Position numbers and translations under genes: made by a program
The notes under the pieces: model-generated
The model's database searches: none
Told to the model about the DNA's origin: nothing
Seen by the model: the letters and a program-made list of their open reading frames with translations, nothing else
From: Bacteroidales bacterium
GTDB lineage: Bacteria > Bacteroidota > Bacteroidia > Bacteroidales > F082
Length of the DNA: 52,382 nucleotides
Reading direction: 5' to 3'
Assembly (NCBI GenBank): GCA_016290215.1
Contig: JAEETH010000019.1
Coordinates: 1 to 52,382, forward strand
Shown: piece by piece, positions 24,401 to 33,150 of the stretch
Numbering within the stretch: the first letter of the stretch is position 1
Layout: every line of letters starts with the position of its first letter

Positions 24401-27400
24401 CCAAATGACAGCTTCGCTCCAAGCGCTTTGGCCAGTGCTGTAGATAGCGCAAACCTTCACTTTGTAGCGTTCACCTTCAATAAGGACATCGGCTCCAGAC
24501 CAAGGATCGACAGTGGTGAGCTGGCAGAACGGTTGGTCGGCAGGAGTGTCATGGTTGAAGATAGGCTCATCGTCGATGCTCGTGCACATGATCTTATAGC
24601 CTTCGAGGTGGCGTTCTTCGCGAGTGGTGTAGCCAATACCAAAGTTGATGTTGTCAACCTTGAAGCAGTCACCATCGGGGTTCACGCTGCTGTCCTTGCT
24701 GTATTCCCATCTGAAAGTGTGGGTGCCTTGGGCAACATTGAATCTGTAGTTGTTCCAACCAGCAACCTCGGCACCATGAGTGAATTGAGCTTCACCATCG
24801 ATGTAGAACATGCACTTATCCCAAGCGGTGGTAAGACCTTCACCTTGGCAGAGAGCGTCGAACTTAATCTGACCAGCTTCGATGTAGTCAACAGTGGCTT
24901 CGATAGCTGAAGTGCTGCTGGAAACGCCGGCATTGCCGCTCTTGATGCAATAAGTGGTGTGGAAAGGACCTTCTTGAACAACGGTCCACGGATATTCAGC
25001 GTCATTCACGAATTCGAAGTCGCCGAAGCCGTTTTCGAAGTCGAGGACTGCGGGCTGATCATCAGGAGTGATGGGTTGCCACATAGCCCAACCAGTGCGG
25101 CTGACGTAGACGTTCTTCACGCTGTAGATGATTTCGGTCAACACATAGCGGAGTTCGCGATCCGTCCAGATGGGTTCTTCCACTTGGAGGGTCTCATAAC
25201 CAGGCAGTGAAACAGTGACCAGATAGGTGCCCTTACGGAAGGTCGGGAACACATAGTGGCCAGTGGCATCCAAAGTGATAGGAGCCTGAGGATGATTCAT
25301 CTGCTCACCAGGCATCAGGTTGAGGAAGCTCACCACGGTGCCTTCTGGGCTGTCGGCGCTGTTCAACACAACGTTGACAGAGACATTGTTGAGGTACATA
25401 TCCTTGTCGATGCAAGGCTTGCAGTCGGTATGCCACACGATTTCGCTTTCGCGTTCTTCGTTAGGATACTCAACGCGCGGGTTGTTCGGGTTGTAAGGAT
25501 AGTTGCCACGATACACAGCGCTCACGCCATACTTGTAGACACCCGTCGGCACTTCAGGCCAGTTCACATCGAAGTAAGAGGTGTCGGGACGCCAAACGGT
25601 GGCCAAGAACGTGGTGTTCTCATCGGTGTAAGGACCATCATTGTAGCAGTCAGTGCGGTAGATGTTGTAGTGGTGCAAGGCACGGTTGTTAGCTGCATCT
25701 TCAGGATGACCGACGAACACGATGTTGTCGATGGTGAAGCAGTCGCCGGTGGGGTTCACGCTGCTGTCCTTGGTGTAGCTCCAAGTGAAGCTGTGGGTAC
25801 CAGCAGTGATAGGCGTGCTGAAGGCTTGCCATCCAGCGAGGTCGGCACCATGGCTGAAGATGGTGTTGCCATCCATCACGAAGTCGCAGTGATCCCAGAA
25901 GGTGTAAGAACCTTCACCTTGGCAGTTGTATTCGAAGCTGAACATACCGTCTTGCGGGATGTTAACAGTCACGGAGATTGCAGAAGTGCTGCTGGCGACA
26001 CCGGCATTGCCGCTCTTCAAGGCATAAGTGCCTTCGTGAGCATCGGTAGTCAGCGTCCAAGGATAGGTAGCATCGTTCTGCCAAGCAAACGGGGTGTTGT
26101 CCCAGTCTTCGAAGTTCTCTCTCAGTTCGGTGAAGAAGTTGAAGTCCCACCAAACTTGAACGAGGGTGTCACCTTGCACGCCAGGCACGTAGATAGGCTC
26201 GGCGCAAACGTGGGCAGGAGCCAGGAAGAGCTCGTCCATGATGAAGTCAACATGGTCGGTCAGCTCTTGGTAAACGATATCCAAAGGCAGCGGGTGTACC
26301 GTGATGGCATCCTGATAGCCTTCCATTTGGGCGACGGCAATCGGATAAGTGCCAACATGGATAGCGCCTTCATAGTAACCGTTCTCGTCGGTGACGAAGG
26401 TGTAGGTTTCAGGAGCGTTGAATTCGTTGAAGCCTTGGATGGTGACAGTGACACCGCCAATCGGGGTGACGCCATCTTGTTCGTAAGCGGTACCGCTAAC
26501 GTTACCATTGCCGCTCACCCAAATCTCAACTGCGTTCGACTTCGGGCTTTCGCCTTCGTCGTAAACAGCGGTCACTTCGAACACATAACCATGGCCGACA
26601 TAGTATTCGCCACTCATGTTGTAAGTCAGCAGGTCTTGAGGAATGACCCAACTGGTGGTCTCAACATTGTCAGGAGTGTCATAGACACGCTCGCCATCCA
26701 TGTAGACGCGATAACGACGGTAGGTACGGTCGTTGTTGCGATCAACGATAGGATCCCAAGTCAAGGTCACAGTCTCTTCATATTCGAAGATACGGGTGTT
26801 GGTGGCGGTCAAGTTCTGAGGAACGTTGAAAGTGGTGGTGAAACCAAACACAGGACCCTGGGTGTAGCATTCCCATTCAGTGCCTGGGTTGCTACGCTGG
26901 TCGATACGCCAGAAGTAGTTGGTGTTGTTCCAAAGTTGGTAACCGTTGGCTTCCAAAGCTGCGCTGATGTTGAACGACTCTTGCAGGTCGCTGCTCCATT
27001 CGGTCACGAAGGTGGCAGGATGCTCGGTGTCGATTTCATCTTCCGGCCAGTAGGTGCTGCTGAACACGAGACGCCATTCGTTGGCGTAGTCGTTGAGCTT
27101 CCAGCGGAGGATCAGGTCGTCAGGAGAGATGCCCCATGCGTTGTCTTCAGGATAGATGTTGGTGACAGCGGGAATCGGGCAAGGAAGTTCTTGGTAATTG
27201 ATAGTCACTTCGAAGTCGGGATCCGTTGAGGAGGCCACCAGGTAGTAGGTGCCCTTCAGCACGTTCAGGTTCTCGATGACAGGACCGGCTGAGAAGCTGG
27301 TAGGAATCTCAGGAACGACAGGTGTAGGATCATCGCCAGGTGTGGGATCATCACCGGGAGTAGGATCATCACCAGGTGTAGGATCATCACCAGGTGTAGG

Positions 27401-29830
27401 ATCGTCGCCAGGTGTAGGATCATCGCCAGGTGTAGGATCATCGGGAGTGACACTGGTGCCAGTGTTCATAGTGACATCGTCAAGCAAAACCGAGTATTGG
27501 TTATAAGCATGATGATGGAAAGCAATCCAAACATTTTGTCCAGCGTAGGCACTCAGATCAAGAGTGACATATTCCCAATTGCCAAGACGATTGTTAAAGT
27601 TGAAATTACCAATACTATTCTGTCTATTGCTTCTACGCTCACCTCCATTGTTCCAAATGGGAGTAAAGTCCCAAGCAGTAGGCGATGCAACAGTAGCAAT
27701 GCAGACTTCCATATAGTCAGGATAATCGTAAACCAACTGATCATGGTAGAAGCTCAAAGTGGCATTGTTTTCGAGAGCATAAGCTTGAGGAGAAACGAGG
27801 TAGTTGTCAGCATCGACCGCGCCATAACCATTGACATAAGAGACACCAATAATAAAGTTGTCTGAGCCATTAGCACCATTACCTTCGACTCCAGTGTACA
27901 AATCAGAAACCATCATCCACGCAATGCCATCACCATCGTTGTCAATATTGGTCCAGCCTTCAAGGTCGTTCTCGAAGTTGTAGGCGTACTCATCGCGGTT
28001 GCCATTGATACGGCCACCTTCGAAGACGATGTTGTCGACTGCAAAATAGTCACCCATAGGATTGACGCTTCCATCCTTTTCGTAAATCCAGCTGAAAGTG
28101 TGCTCACCAGCGGCCACTTCGGTGCTGAAATTATTCCAAATTTGAGTAGCGCCTTCGCGGAACATCTCTTCGCCATCGATCAGGAAAACACATTTGTCCC
28201 AAATGAGGTAGTCGCCTTCACCCCAAGCGGCATAGTCGAAGCTGACGGTACCGTTGGTGGTGTAATTCACCGTGGCGGTGAAGGTGGAAGCACTGCTGGC
28301 AACACCAGCATTGCCGCTCATCATGCCATAGCTGCCCGTGTAGGCGGCATCAGCGCTGATGTACCAAGGATAGGTAGCATCATTGGTGTAGTTGCCGAAC
28401 TGGCTGAAGTTACCCGTCTCGAAGTCAATGGTGGAAGGAGCCACAGGGGCGCCACCGCCGCCAGCGTTGAACGGACGCATGGTGTAATTGTTGTCAGCCA
28501 TCGGGCCAGGACGGCCGGCGAAGTCCTCACGATAGAGGGCCACCTTGCCGTTGGCACCATCGCTCACGTAAGCGTTGAGCATGATGTCGTGGTCAGCCGT
28601 GAACTTCATCACAGCGTCGTAGCCTTCCGGAATCTCGGGGAAGGGCAACGTGTAGTTGTCATGCAGGTTGTACTCAACCTCGGGGTTCACCTCGTTCCAC
28701 ATCTCGGAGGCATACATGTGCCAAGTGGTACCGGTGGTGACAGTGCCGATGTTGTAGGCCTTCTCGACCACATCGGGGCAATAGGGCTGATAAGGAACAG
28801 CGATGATGTTGAAGAGGTGCGTGCTGCGCTCGGTGGTGTTCACCGCGAGCAGGCTGTTGATGACATCGGTGCTGGTCCAGTTGATGTTGGTGGTTAGGAA
28901 GAGGTCAACACCAGGACGGCCGTTGTTTTCAACCGTGAAGTTGTACAGGTCGTCGTCAATCATGCTGAAGTAACCATTGTTGTGCAGGAAGTCAATCAAC
29001 ACAACCTCGACGTCATAATCACCGTCGTTGTAGAGGTTGAAGTGATAGGGCTCCATCCAAGCACCGTTAGGACGCTCGATGTAGAGCAGGTCGATGAGCT
29101 CACGCTCGTAGTCACCCACGCCATAATAAGCCAAGGTGTGGAGACCAGGCACATAAGCCGGTTCTGGTTCTGGGTCAACCGGCGGGACAATTTCGCCTTC
29201 GCCAGGGACGAGAGTGATGTCGTCGACGACGAACATCCACTGGCCGTCGCCGAAGTGACGGATGGCCACGTAACCTTCGCCGCTGAAAGCGCTCAGGTCG
29301 ACGGTGTACTCGTACCAAGTGCCAAAGTAGATCGAACGCACTTCTCTACCAGTCTTTTGTGCAACGGGTTCGCCGTAGCGAATCGTCCATTCGTCGACCA
29401 TGGTGAAAGCATTCGGGTCGTAGTTGTTGGTCGTTGACACGGCCACGCCGAAATGCTCTTCACTCAGGAACAGGTCGGCTCTGCTCGTAGCCCAGAAGCT
29501 GATGCTACCGCCCAGAGTCACGCGAGGTGAAACCAGGTAGTTGTCATGCTCAAGGCCAAAGAAGAGGTGCCAAAAGTCCCTCGACTGTGAAGCCAGGAAG
29601 TACTGTGAGCCGTCATGGCCATAACCTCCAAAGAGGTTGATGCCCCATGCGTTGAGCAGGCTGGATGTGGTCATCCAATCGTAGCCATCATGGTTGGCAT
29701 CGATGGTGGTCCAGCCTTGGAAGCCTCCGTTTTCGAAGTCGAATGTGTACGACGACGGAGCCTGCGCACGCGCCACGCCCATAAAGGCGAGCACGAGCGT
29801 CATCATCAAAGAAAATACTTTCTTTTTCAT
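21458..29830 (-). CDS. giant secreted multi-domain adhesin-like protein with T9SS tail
   Basis: 2,790 residues. Signal peptide 1-24. Four cleaved-adhesin/choice-of-anchor-J modules like those in P. gingivalis HagA and gingipains lie at about 28-208, 610-787, 1863-2047 and 2450-2632 (shared motifs DNYLVSPQVTLGG, EHFGVAVST, YVAIRHF). Three further copies of another module (SGNAGVASS ... GDYFAVDNIVF type) lie at about 465-608, 1240-1377 and 1593-1737. A seven-copy PTPGDD linker is at about 793-837, FN3-like segments near 1000-1100, and a carboxypeptidase-regulatory-like domain at 1107-1187. The C-terminal sorting domain starts near 2723 (LFPNPTKGNVTIQ) and ends GMYMVRVYTNE. No protease motif was recognised, so a pure adhesin or host-glycan/protein binder is the best guess. 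Confidence 0.9.
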   Translation of the reverse strand: MKKKVFSLMMTLVLAFMGVARAQAPSSYTFDFENGGFQGWTTIDANHDGYDWMTTSSLLNAWGINLFGGYGHDGSQYFLASQSRDFWHLFFGLEHDNYLVSPRVTLGGSISFWATSRADLFLSEEHFGVAVSTTNNYDPNAFTMVDEWTIRYGEPVAQKTGREVRSIYFGTWYEYTVDLSAFSGEGYVAIRHFGDGQWMFVVDDITLVPGEGEIVPPVDPEPEPAYVPGLHTLAYYGVGDYERELIDLLYIERPNGAWMEPYHFNLYNDGDYDVEVVLIDFLHNNGYFSMIDDDLYNFTVENNGRPGVDLFLTTNINWTSTDVINSLLAVNTTERSTHLFNIIAVPYQPYCPDVVEKAYNIGTVTTGTTWHMYASEMWNEVNPEVEYNLHDNYTLPFPEIPEGYDAVMKFTADHDIMLNAYVSDGANGKVALYREDFAGRPGPMADNNYTMRPFNAGGGGAPVAPSTIDFETGNFSQFGNYTNDATYPWYISADAAYTGSYGMMSGNAGVASSASTFTATVNYTTNGTVSFDYAAWGEGDYLIWDKCVFLIDGEEMFREGATQIWNNFSTEVAAGEHTFSWIYEKDGSVNPMGDYFAVDNIVFEGGRINGNRDEYAYNFENDLEGWTNIDNDGDGIAWMMVSDLYTGVEGNGANGSDNFIIGVSYVNGYGAVDADNYLVSPQAYALENNATLSFYHDQLVYDYPDYMEVCIATVASPTAWDFTPIWNNGGERRSNRQNSIGNFNFNNRLGNWEYVTLDLSAYAGQNVWIAFHHHAYNQYSVLLDDVTMNTGTSVTPDDPTPGDDPTPGDDPTPGDDPTPGDDPTPGDDPTPGDDPTPVVPEIPTSFSAGPVIENLNVLKGTYYLVASSTDPDFEVTINYQELPCPIPAVTNIYPEDNAWGISPDDLILRWKLNDYANEWRLVFSSTYWPEDEIDTEHPATFVTEWSSDLQESFNISAALEANGYQLWNNTNYFWRIDQRSNPGTEWECYTQGPVFGFTTTFNVPQNLTATNTRIFEYEETVTLTWDPIVDRNNDRTYRRYRVYMDGERVYDTPDNVETTSWVIPQDLLTYNMSGEYYVGHGYVFEVTAVYDEGESPKSNAVEIWVSGNGNVSGTAYEQDGVTPIGGVTVTIQGFNEFNAPETYTFVTDENGYYEGAIHVGTYPIAVAQMEGYQDAITVHPLPLDIVYQELTDHVDFIMDELFLAPAHVCAEPIYVPGVQGDTLVQVWWDFNFFTELRENFEDWDNTPFAWQNDATYPWTLTTDAHEGTYALKSGNAGVASSTSAISVTVNIPQDGMFSFEYNCQGEGSYTFWDHCDFVMDGNTIFSHGADLAGWQAFSTPITAGTHSFTWSYTKDSSVNPTGDCFTIDNIVFVGHPEDAANNRALHHYNIYRTDCYNDGPYTDENTTFLATVWRPDTSYFDVNWPEVPTGVYKYGVSAVYRGNYPYNPNNPRVEYPNEERESEIVWHTDCKPCIDKDMYLNNVSVNVVLNSADSPEGTVVSFLNLMPGEQMNHPQAPITLDATGHYVFPTFRKGTYLVTVSLPGYETLQVEEPIWTDRELRYVLTEIIYSVKNVYVSRTGWAMWQPITPDDQPAVLDFENGFGDFEFVNDAEYPWTVVQEGPFHTTYCIKSGNAGVSSSTSAIEATVDYIEAGQIKFDALCQGEGLTTAWDKCMFYIDGEAQFTHGAEVAGWNNYRFNVAQGTHTFRWEYSKDSSVNPDGDCFKVDNINFGIGYTTREERHLEGYKIMCTSIDDEPIFNHDTPADQPFCQLTTVDPWSGADVLIEGERYKVKVCAIYSTGQSAWSEAVIWQYEPCEHWGPVDEVTVGTQSQGNHIEWVFEHGHNQWVGPIDPDQPQGDASSFSYDCEDGMPEGWTNIDADGDGNVWVSSMTPGIYHNAGVDLTGTGHNESVAYVISGSYANQTYQALTPDNYLVSPQVTLGGTFSFWACGQDDSYCHEHFGVAVSTTGNTNAADFTTLQEWTIAAKGQGAKTRYTRSDSMRQTTWTQYTVDLSAYAGQTGYVAIRHFNCTDQFILNVDDIEMNVERGGGLSLVSGGAFYNQYAEDGVTLNFLALDNVDLRAYLLYNISKDSRFSLTAEAQYGQFVLTPASDMNNFMEEFESFYQDATYNFSLLSKYDILDRMNEWKSGVASQNYLSITMDVALRNARVENDQCINSLPFCTSDLIEFEAASTSSTAQEEGMDDGCIGSSYNPSFYHMRIHTGGPFVIHMEGHDPNNASTTRDIDFCMWGPYTEQEITSGYACTHLTGDKIMDCCYSASYTEDVYLGYPEGQHQHNTSHGSINYHEPQVGEYYVLMITNYSQQPCVIDFTKTEGEGETDCDIVVPSDIIGFLITQDGEYLDIVGPDVREYDHLGEFGEHVYCVRPIYPGPQILSDTNYYFSMGCPVCMSTNGEVVDECEAGAPLFAEVNNEFDQVHLYWAEQPEPPTPEEYSSFAEGFEGVSGQEIPADWTTIDADGDGNDWYTLNWIEVGWDENIAHGGDSWATSASYTSSALYPDNYLVSPQVTLGGTLTFWACAQDASWAAEHFGVAISTSGNTNASDFTTIQEWTMSAKSTGAMTRDTRDGGNRAGTWYQYTVDLSDYAGMTGYIAIRHFNCTDMFRLNIDDVELNVRGMGNRDGEIVAYNIYRSVDGVEYELIGTVPGDVTEYFDTPEAGTYYYQVTAVYADGCESEPAISGIDPEVNYVMVGVTGIGENSDNVNLFPNPTKGNVTIQAKGMERITVVSVLGQVVFDTELDQDEYILNMAQFNTGMYMVRVYTNEGVTVKRVTVMH
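27320..27442 (-). repeat. 18-bp tandem repeat encoding the PTPGDD linker
   Basis: About seven near-identical 18-bp units (minus strand GGTGATGATCCTACACCT type) encode repeated Gly-Asp-Asp-Pro-Thr-Pro. The high DNA identity suggests recent expansion or ongoing copy-number change. Being multiples of three, changes would not shift the frame. Confidence 0.85.
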
Positions 29831-29877
29831 AATGAATTGATTTGATTAATAAATAGGTTAATTAATAAATTTGTGTT

Positions 29878-29885
29878 CAAAAATA
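29878..29885 (-). promoter_or_regulatory. -7 box of the giant adhesin gene
   Basis: Minus-strand TATTTTTG, 48 bases before the start codon. A second TATTTTTG in the same direction at about 30138-30145 could give a leader of about 300 bases. Confidence 0.5.
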
Positions 29886-29900
29886 ATAGGCATTCCCTAC

Positions 29901-29939
29901 ATTGCTCCTTCCGTTCCCACGGAATGAAACCTCGCAATG
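29901..29939. repeat. dispersed repeat, copy 2 of the ATTGCTTCTTCCG family
   Basis: ATTGCTCCTTCCGTTCCCACGGAATGAAACCTCGCAATG, closely matching 21317-21355. The two copies lie at opposite ends of the giant adhesin gene, both in the same orientation. Confidence 0.6.
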
Positions 29940-30218
29940 GCTGGGGAAAAATGCGAAATGCACCGCTACCAAAGGGCACGGCGTCAGCTAATTTCCTAAG
30001 CATAATACGAACATTCGAATGCATAGTAAACGCGTTTGTTTTGTTGTCTAGACATCTATAAGACGCATAACTTCGGTTTTACCCTTAGTCAAGATGCGAC
30101 TTTTTTTGCTTCCTTTCGGAAACCCTATTAATAGGCTGCAAAAATACGACAAAAACAGGCTTGAAAGAAAAAAAATGAAAAATTTTCGCAAAAATGTTTG
30201 GCGAATTGAAAAATGTTG

Positions 30219-30226
30219 TATTTTTG
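30219..30226 (+). promoter_or_regulatory. -7 box of tRNA-Ala(GGC) promoter
   Basis: TATTTTTG, with TTTG 18 bases upstream (30197-30200), 13 bases before the mature 5' end. Confidence 0.6.
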
Positions 30227-30239
30227 CAGCCGCAAACGA

Positions 30240-30313
<74 letters not shown>

Positions 30314-30319
30314 CAAAAG

Positions 30320-30349
30320 AAAAACCCGTTGAGTTTCAACGGGTTTTTT
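30320..30349 (+). terminator. rho-independent terminator after tRNA-Ala(GGC)
   Basis: AAAACCCGTTGA, loop GTT, TCAACGGGTTTTTT; a 12-bp stem running into a T-tract just after the tRNA. Confidence 0.85.
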
Positions 30350-30363
30350 GTTTGCCTATAAGA

Positions 30364-30494
30364 GATTCCCTGCGGGAATGGAGAAGATTATATATTGTAA
30401 TGCGGCGGCAAAATAGATCCTACTATCTTCAAGACCTATATGCCGCCGCTGTTTATGGCAAAGCCAAGCCCTTCATTCCCCCAGGGGGAATCTT
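30364..30494. repeat. nested inverted-repeat element, copy 2
   Basis: Outer arms GATTCCCTGCGGGAATGGAG and CATTCCCCCAGGGGGAATC; inner GCGGCGG/CCGCCGC. Same order of arms and similar spacing as 11481-11607. It fills the gap between the tRNA terminator and the S41 protease 3' end. Confidence 0.75.
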
Positions 30495-30495
30495 A

Positions 30496-32085
30496 TCAAT
30501 TACTTCCCAATTCCTTTATTGCCCTCTGTAGTACCTCATCCATAGGAGCGTAAATCGGATAGAAGCCCTCGTCATCATAGAGGTTGCGGGCAATATATGC
30601 CTTCAATAGGATGTCAGCCTCGCGGCGCGCCACTTGTTGTTGTTCTTCTGTGCCTTTGATACCCTTCTCCCCTGCCTGCTTCACTAGTTCGTTAAACATG
30701 AGGTCAGTCACCTTAAAGCCTTTGTCGAAAGCCTCGACGGTCTTGAAGCGTTGCAACTGATTGCGATGGCGGTCGGTATAGTCAAAGGCATACTGATAAA
30801 GCAGGCCCGTGTTGACGATGCGGTTGAAATAATACTGCGTGCTGTCGTCGACAAGGGGCACGTAGATGTCGGGCATGATGCCACCGCCGCCATAGACCGT
30901 TTTGCCTTTCGGAGTGGTAAATTTCAGCGAATCAGCGAAATGGATGCTATCGGGATGGAACAATTCACCGTTCTCATAACGTTCGTAGGATTCCAAGAGG
31001 TATTTCTCATGGTCTTCGTCGTATGGCTTTTGGATGCACCGGCCCGTGGGCGTATAGTAACGTGCCACGGTGAGGCGGATGGCTGAGTTGTCGCTGAGCA
31101 TAATCTGCTCCTGCACCAGCCCTTTACCAAAAGAACGGCGTCCAATGATGGTGCCACGGTCGTTGTCTTGCAAAGCTCCGGCCACAATTTCACTCGCGCT
31201 GGCCGACTCGCCATCGATGAGCACCACCACACGGATGTCTTCCAACATGCCTCGGCGGCGTGCCTTCATATACTGGCGCGGGCGGTTGCGGCCTTCAGTG
31301 TAGACGATGAGGCTACCCTTGGGCAAAAACTCATCGGCAATGTCGACGGCGGCGGCAAGGTAGCCACCCGTGTTGCCGCGCAGGTCGAAAATGAGTTGCT
31401 TCATGCCTTGTCCTCTCAAGTCGGCAATCCCTTGCTTAAACTCCTTGACGGTGGTGGCGGAAAACTTGCTGAGCTTGAGGTAGCCAATATTGTCGTCGAG
31501 CATGTAGGCGATGTCGACGCTGTAGGTGGGAATGGCATCACGAGTAATCGTATAATCAAGTAAACCCTCCACACCACGACGCAACACGCGAACGGCAACC
31601 TTGGTACCCTTGGGACCTTTCAACTTACGCATCACATCTTCGTTGGTCAGTTTTTTGCTTGCCACCAGCGAGTCATCAACATAGATGATACGGTCACCAG
31701 CCATGATGCCCACCTTCTCCGACGGACCTCCCTTGATGACGTTGACGATGGCAATGGTGTCTTTCTCAAGGCGGAATTGCACGCCGATACCGTCGAAGCT
31801 ACCCAGCAACGGGTCGTTCACTTCGTTGAACTCGTCCAAGGAGATGTAGGCACTATGCGGGTCAAGTTCTTCCATCATGGCAGCGATGGCCTCATCTTGG
31901 AGTTTGTGGGCATCGGGCACGTCGACATAGTCGTTGTTGACATACCACATCACCTCGTCGAACTTGCTACCGCTTTCAACGTTGACCTTTTTGCCGTTTA
32001 CACCTTTATTAATATAGAGGCCGAAAAGGATGCCAGCCAACAACATCACGGCCACTACTAAAGGACGAGTTCTATTGTTTTCCAT
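30496..32085 (-). CDS. S41-family C-terminal processing protease
   Basis: 529 residues. One N-terminal membrane anchor (LVVAVMLLAGILFGLYI, about 9-25), so probably periplasmic and inner-membrane anchored. A PDZ domain (FDGIGVQFRLEKDTIAIV, about 95-180) precedes the peptidase domain. The catalytic serine lies in GESASASEIVAGALQ and the lysine in GRRSFGKGLVQEQ, the Ser-Lys dyad of CtpA/Prc proteases. These trim C-termini of periplasmic or outer-membrane proteins. The C-terminal 100 residues are extended and helical. No close promoter box was seen; 118 bases separate it from fabD upstream. Confidence 0.93.
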   Translation of the reverse strand: MENNRTRPLVVAVMLLAGILFGLYINKGVNGKKVNVESGSKFDEVMWYVNNDYVDVPDAHKLQDEAIAAMMEELDPHSAYISLDEFNEVNDPLLGSFDGIGVQFRLEKDTIAIVNVIKGGPSEKVGIMAGDRIIYVDDSLVASKKLTNEDVMRKLKGPKGTKVAVRVLRRGVEGLLDYTITRDAIPTYSVDIAYMLDDNIGYLKLSKFSATTVKEFKQGIADLRGQGMKQLIFDLRGNTGGYLAAAVDIADEFLPKGSLIVYTEGRNRPRQYMKARRRGMLEDIRVVVLIDGESASASEIVAGALQDNDRGTIIGRRSFGKGLVQEQIMLSDNSAIRLTVARYYTPTGRCIQKPYDEDHEKYLLESYERYENGELFHPDSIHFADSLKFTTPKGKTVYGGGGIMPDIYVPLVDDSTQYYFNRIVNTGLLYQYAFDYTDRHRNQLQRFKTVEAFDKGFKVTDLMFNELVKQAGEKGIKGTEEQQQVARREADILLKAYIARNLYDDEGFYPIYAPMDEVLQRAIKELGSN

Positions 32086-32115
32086 ACTATATCTTTCGCT
32101 GTTTACTTAAAACAC

Positions 32116-32184
32116 GGAACCTTCGATAAGCTCAGAATCCACGATTTCTGTAAGAGAAAAGGTCCCTGAGCCTGTCGAAGGGCC
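32116..32184. repeat. inverted repeat of the CTTCGACAAGCTCA family
   Basis: GGAACCTTCGATAAGCTCAGA (32116-32136) and CCCTGAGCCTGTCGAAGGGCC (32164-32184) are imperfect inverted copies. A related stretch is inside the sigma-54 activator gene at 43389-43411. It lies between fabD and the S41 protease gene. Confidence 0.6.
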
Positions 32185-32202
32185 GTCTTATAATGATTCA
32201 CT

Positions 32203-33090
32203 TTATTCAATTACCGCACTCGATAAATCGAGGTTGCGATCCACCTTGCGGAACAAACCTTGCAACACCGTGCCCGGACCCACTTCGATGATGGAGCGCA
32301 CGCCTGTAGCGAGAATGTTGTTCATGGTCTGCGTCCACAACACGGGTGAGGTAAGTTGGGCGATGAGGTTCTTCTTGATGATTTCGGGGTCGTTGACCGA
32401 CTGGCCAGTGACATTCTGATAAATCGGGCAAATGCCTTGGTTGAAAGTAGTGGCTTTGATGGCTTCGGCAAGTTCGACGCGAGCCGGTTCCATCAGCGGG
32501 CTGTGGAAGGCGCCGCCCACTTTCAGCGGCAACACGCGCTTGGCGCCTGCTTCCTTCAGCTTCTCGGAAGCGGCATCCACGCCCTCAATCGACCCGGAAA
32601 TGACAATCTGACCAGGGCTGTTGTAGTTGGCAGGCACCACTACGGCATCCTTCACCGAGGCACAGATGCTCTCGATGACCGTATCTTCCAAGCCAATGAC
32701 GGCGGCCATGGTGCCAGGCTGGGCCTCACAAGCCTTCTGCATAGCCAAGGCGCGTTTGCTCACAAGGCGCAGGCCGTCTTCAAAGCCGAGCACCTTGTTG
32801 GCGACAAGGGCTGAAAACTCGCCCAACGAATGGCCAGCCACCATGGTGGGGTCGAAATCTTCGAGCATGGAAGCCAGAATGACAGAGTGGAGGAAAATGG
32901 CCGGTTGGGTTACCTTGGTCTGGCGCAAGTCCTCATCGGTGCCTTCAAACATGACATCCGTGATTTTAAACTTCAGGATACTGTTCGCTTTCTTGAACAT
33001 GTCCTTGGCTTTCGGGAACTTATCGTACAGATCTTTGCCCATCCCTACAAACTGGGCACCCTGACCGGGGAAAACGTATGCTTTTATCAT
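32203..33090 (-). CDS. fabD: malonyl-CoA:acyl carrier protein transacylase
   Basis: 295 residues, standard for FabD. FPGQGAQFVGMG at the N-terminus, the nucleophile Ser88 in VAGHSLGEFSAL, and the histidine in GGAFHSPLMEPA (about 199). It loads malonyl groups from CoA onto ACP for fatty-acid synthesis in the cytoplasm. Other fab genes are not adjacent. An AT-rich repeat tract separates it from folE upstream, and no clear -7 box was found. Confidence 0.95.
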   Translation of the reverse strand: MIKAYVFPGQGAQFVGMGKDLYDKFPKAKDMFKKANSILKFKITDVMFEGTDEDLRQTKVTQPAIFLHSVILASMLEDFDPTMVAGHSLGEFSALVANKVLGFEDGLRLVSKRALAMQKACEAQPGTMAAVIGLEDTVIESICASVKDAVVVPANYNSPGQIVISGSIEGVDAASEKLKEAGAKRVLPLKVGGAFHSPLMEPARVELAEAIKATTFNQGICPIYQNVTGQSVNDPEIIKKNLIAQLTSPVLWTQTMNNILATGVRSIIEVGPGTVLQGLFRKVDRNLDLSSAVIE

Positions 33091-33096
33091 TATTAG

Positions 33097-33146
33097 ATTT
33101 AAAATTTAAAATTTAAAATTCAAAGATTCAAAGATTCAAAATTTGA
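33097..33146. repeat. AT-rich short tandem repeat tract
   Basis: Runs of AAAATTT followed by ATTCAAAG units (ATTCAAAGATTCAAAGATTC). A similar tract is upstream of the CobW gene (11448-11472). Probably simple-sequence DNA. Confidence 0.55.
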
Positions 33147-33150
33147 AGAT

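Larger units (their letters stand above)
29831..30239. other. 409-base gap between adhesin gene and tRNA-Ala(GGC)
   Basis: No convincing gene. It holds the adhesin promoter, copy 2 of the ATTGCTTCTTCCG dispersed repeat (29901-29939), a second minus-strand -7-like box near 30138-30145, and the tRNA promoter. Small open frames here lack start context and family features. Confidence 0.6.

Noticed and set aside
25256-27229. A plus-strand 657-codon frame within the giant adhesin
   Set aside because: Antisense of repetitive adhesin modules. No start context or family features.
29827-30024. A small minus-strand ORF upstream of the giant adhesin
   Set aside because: It covers a dispersed repeat and the adhesin promoter, with no start signal.
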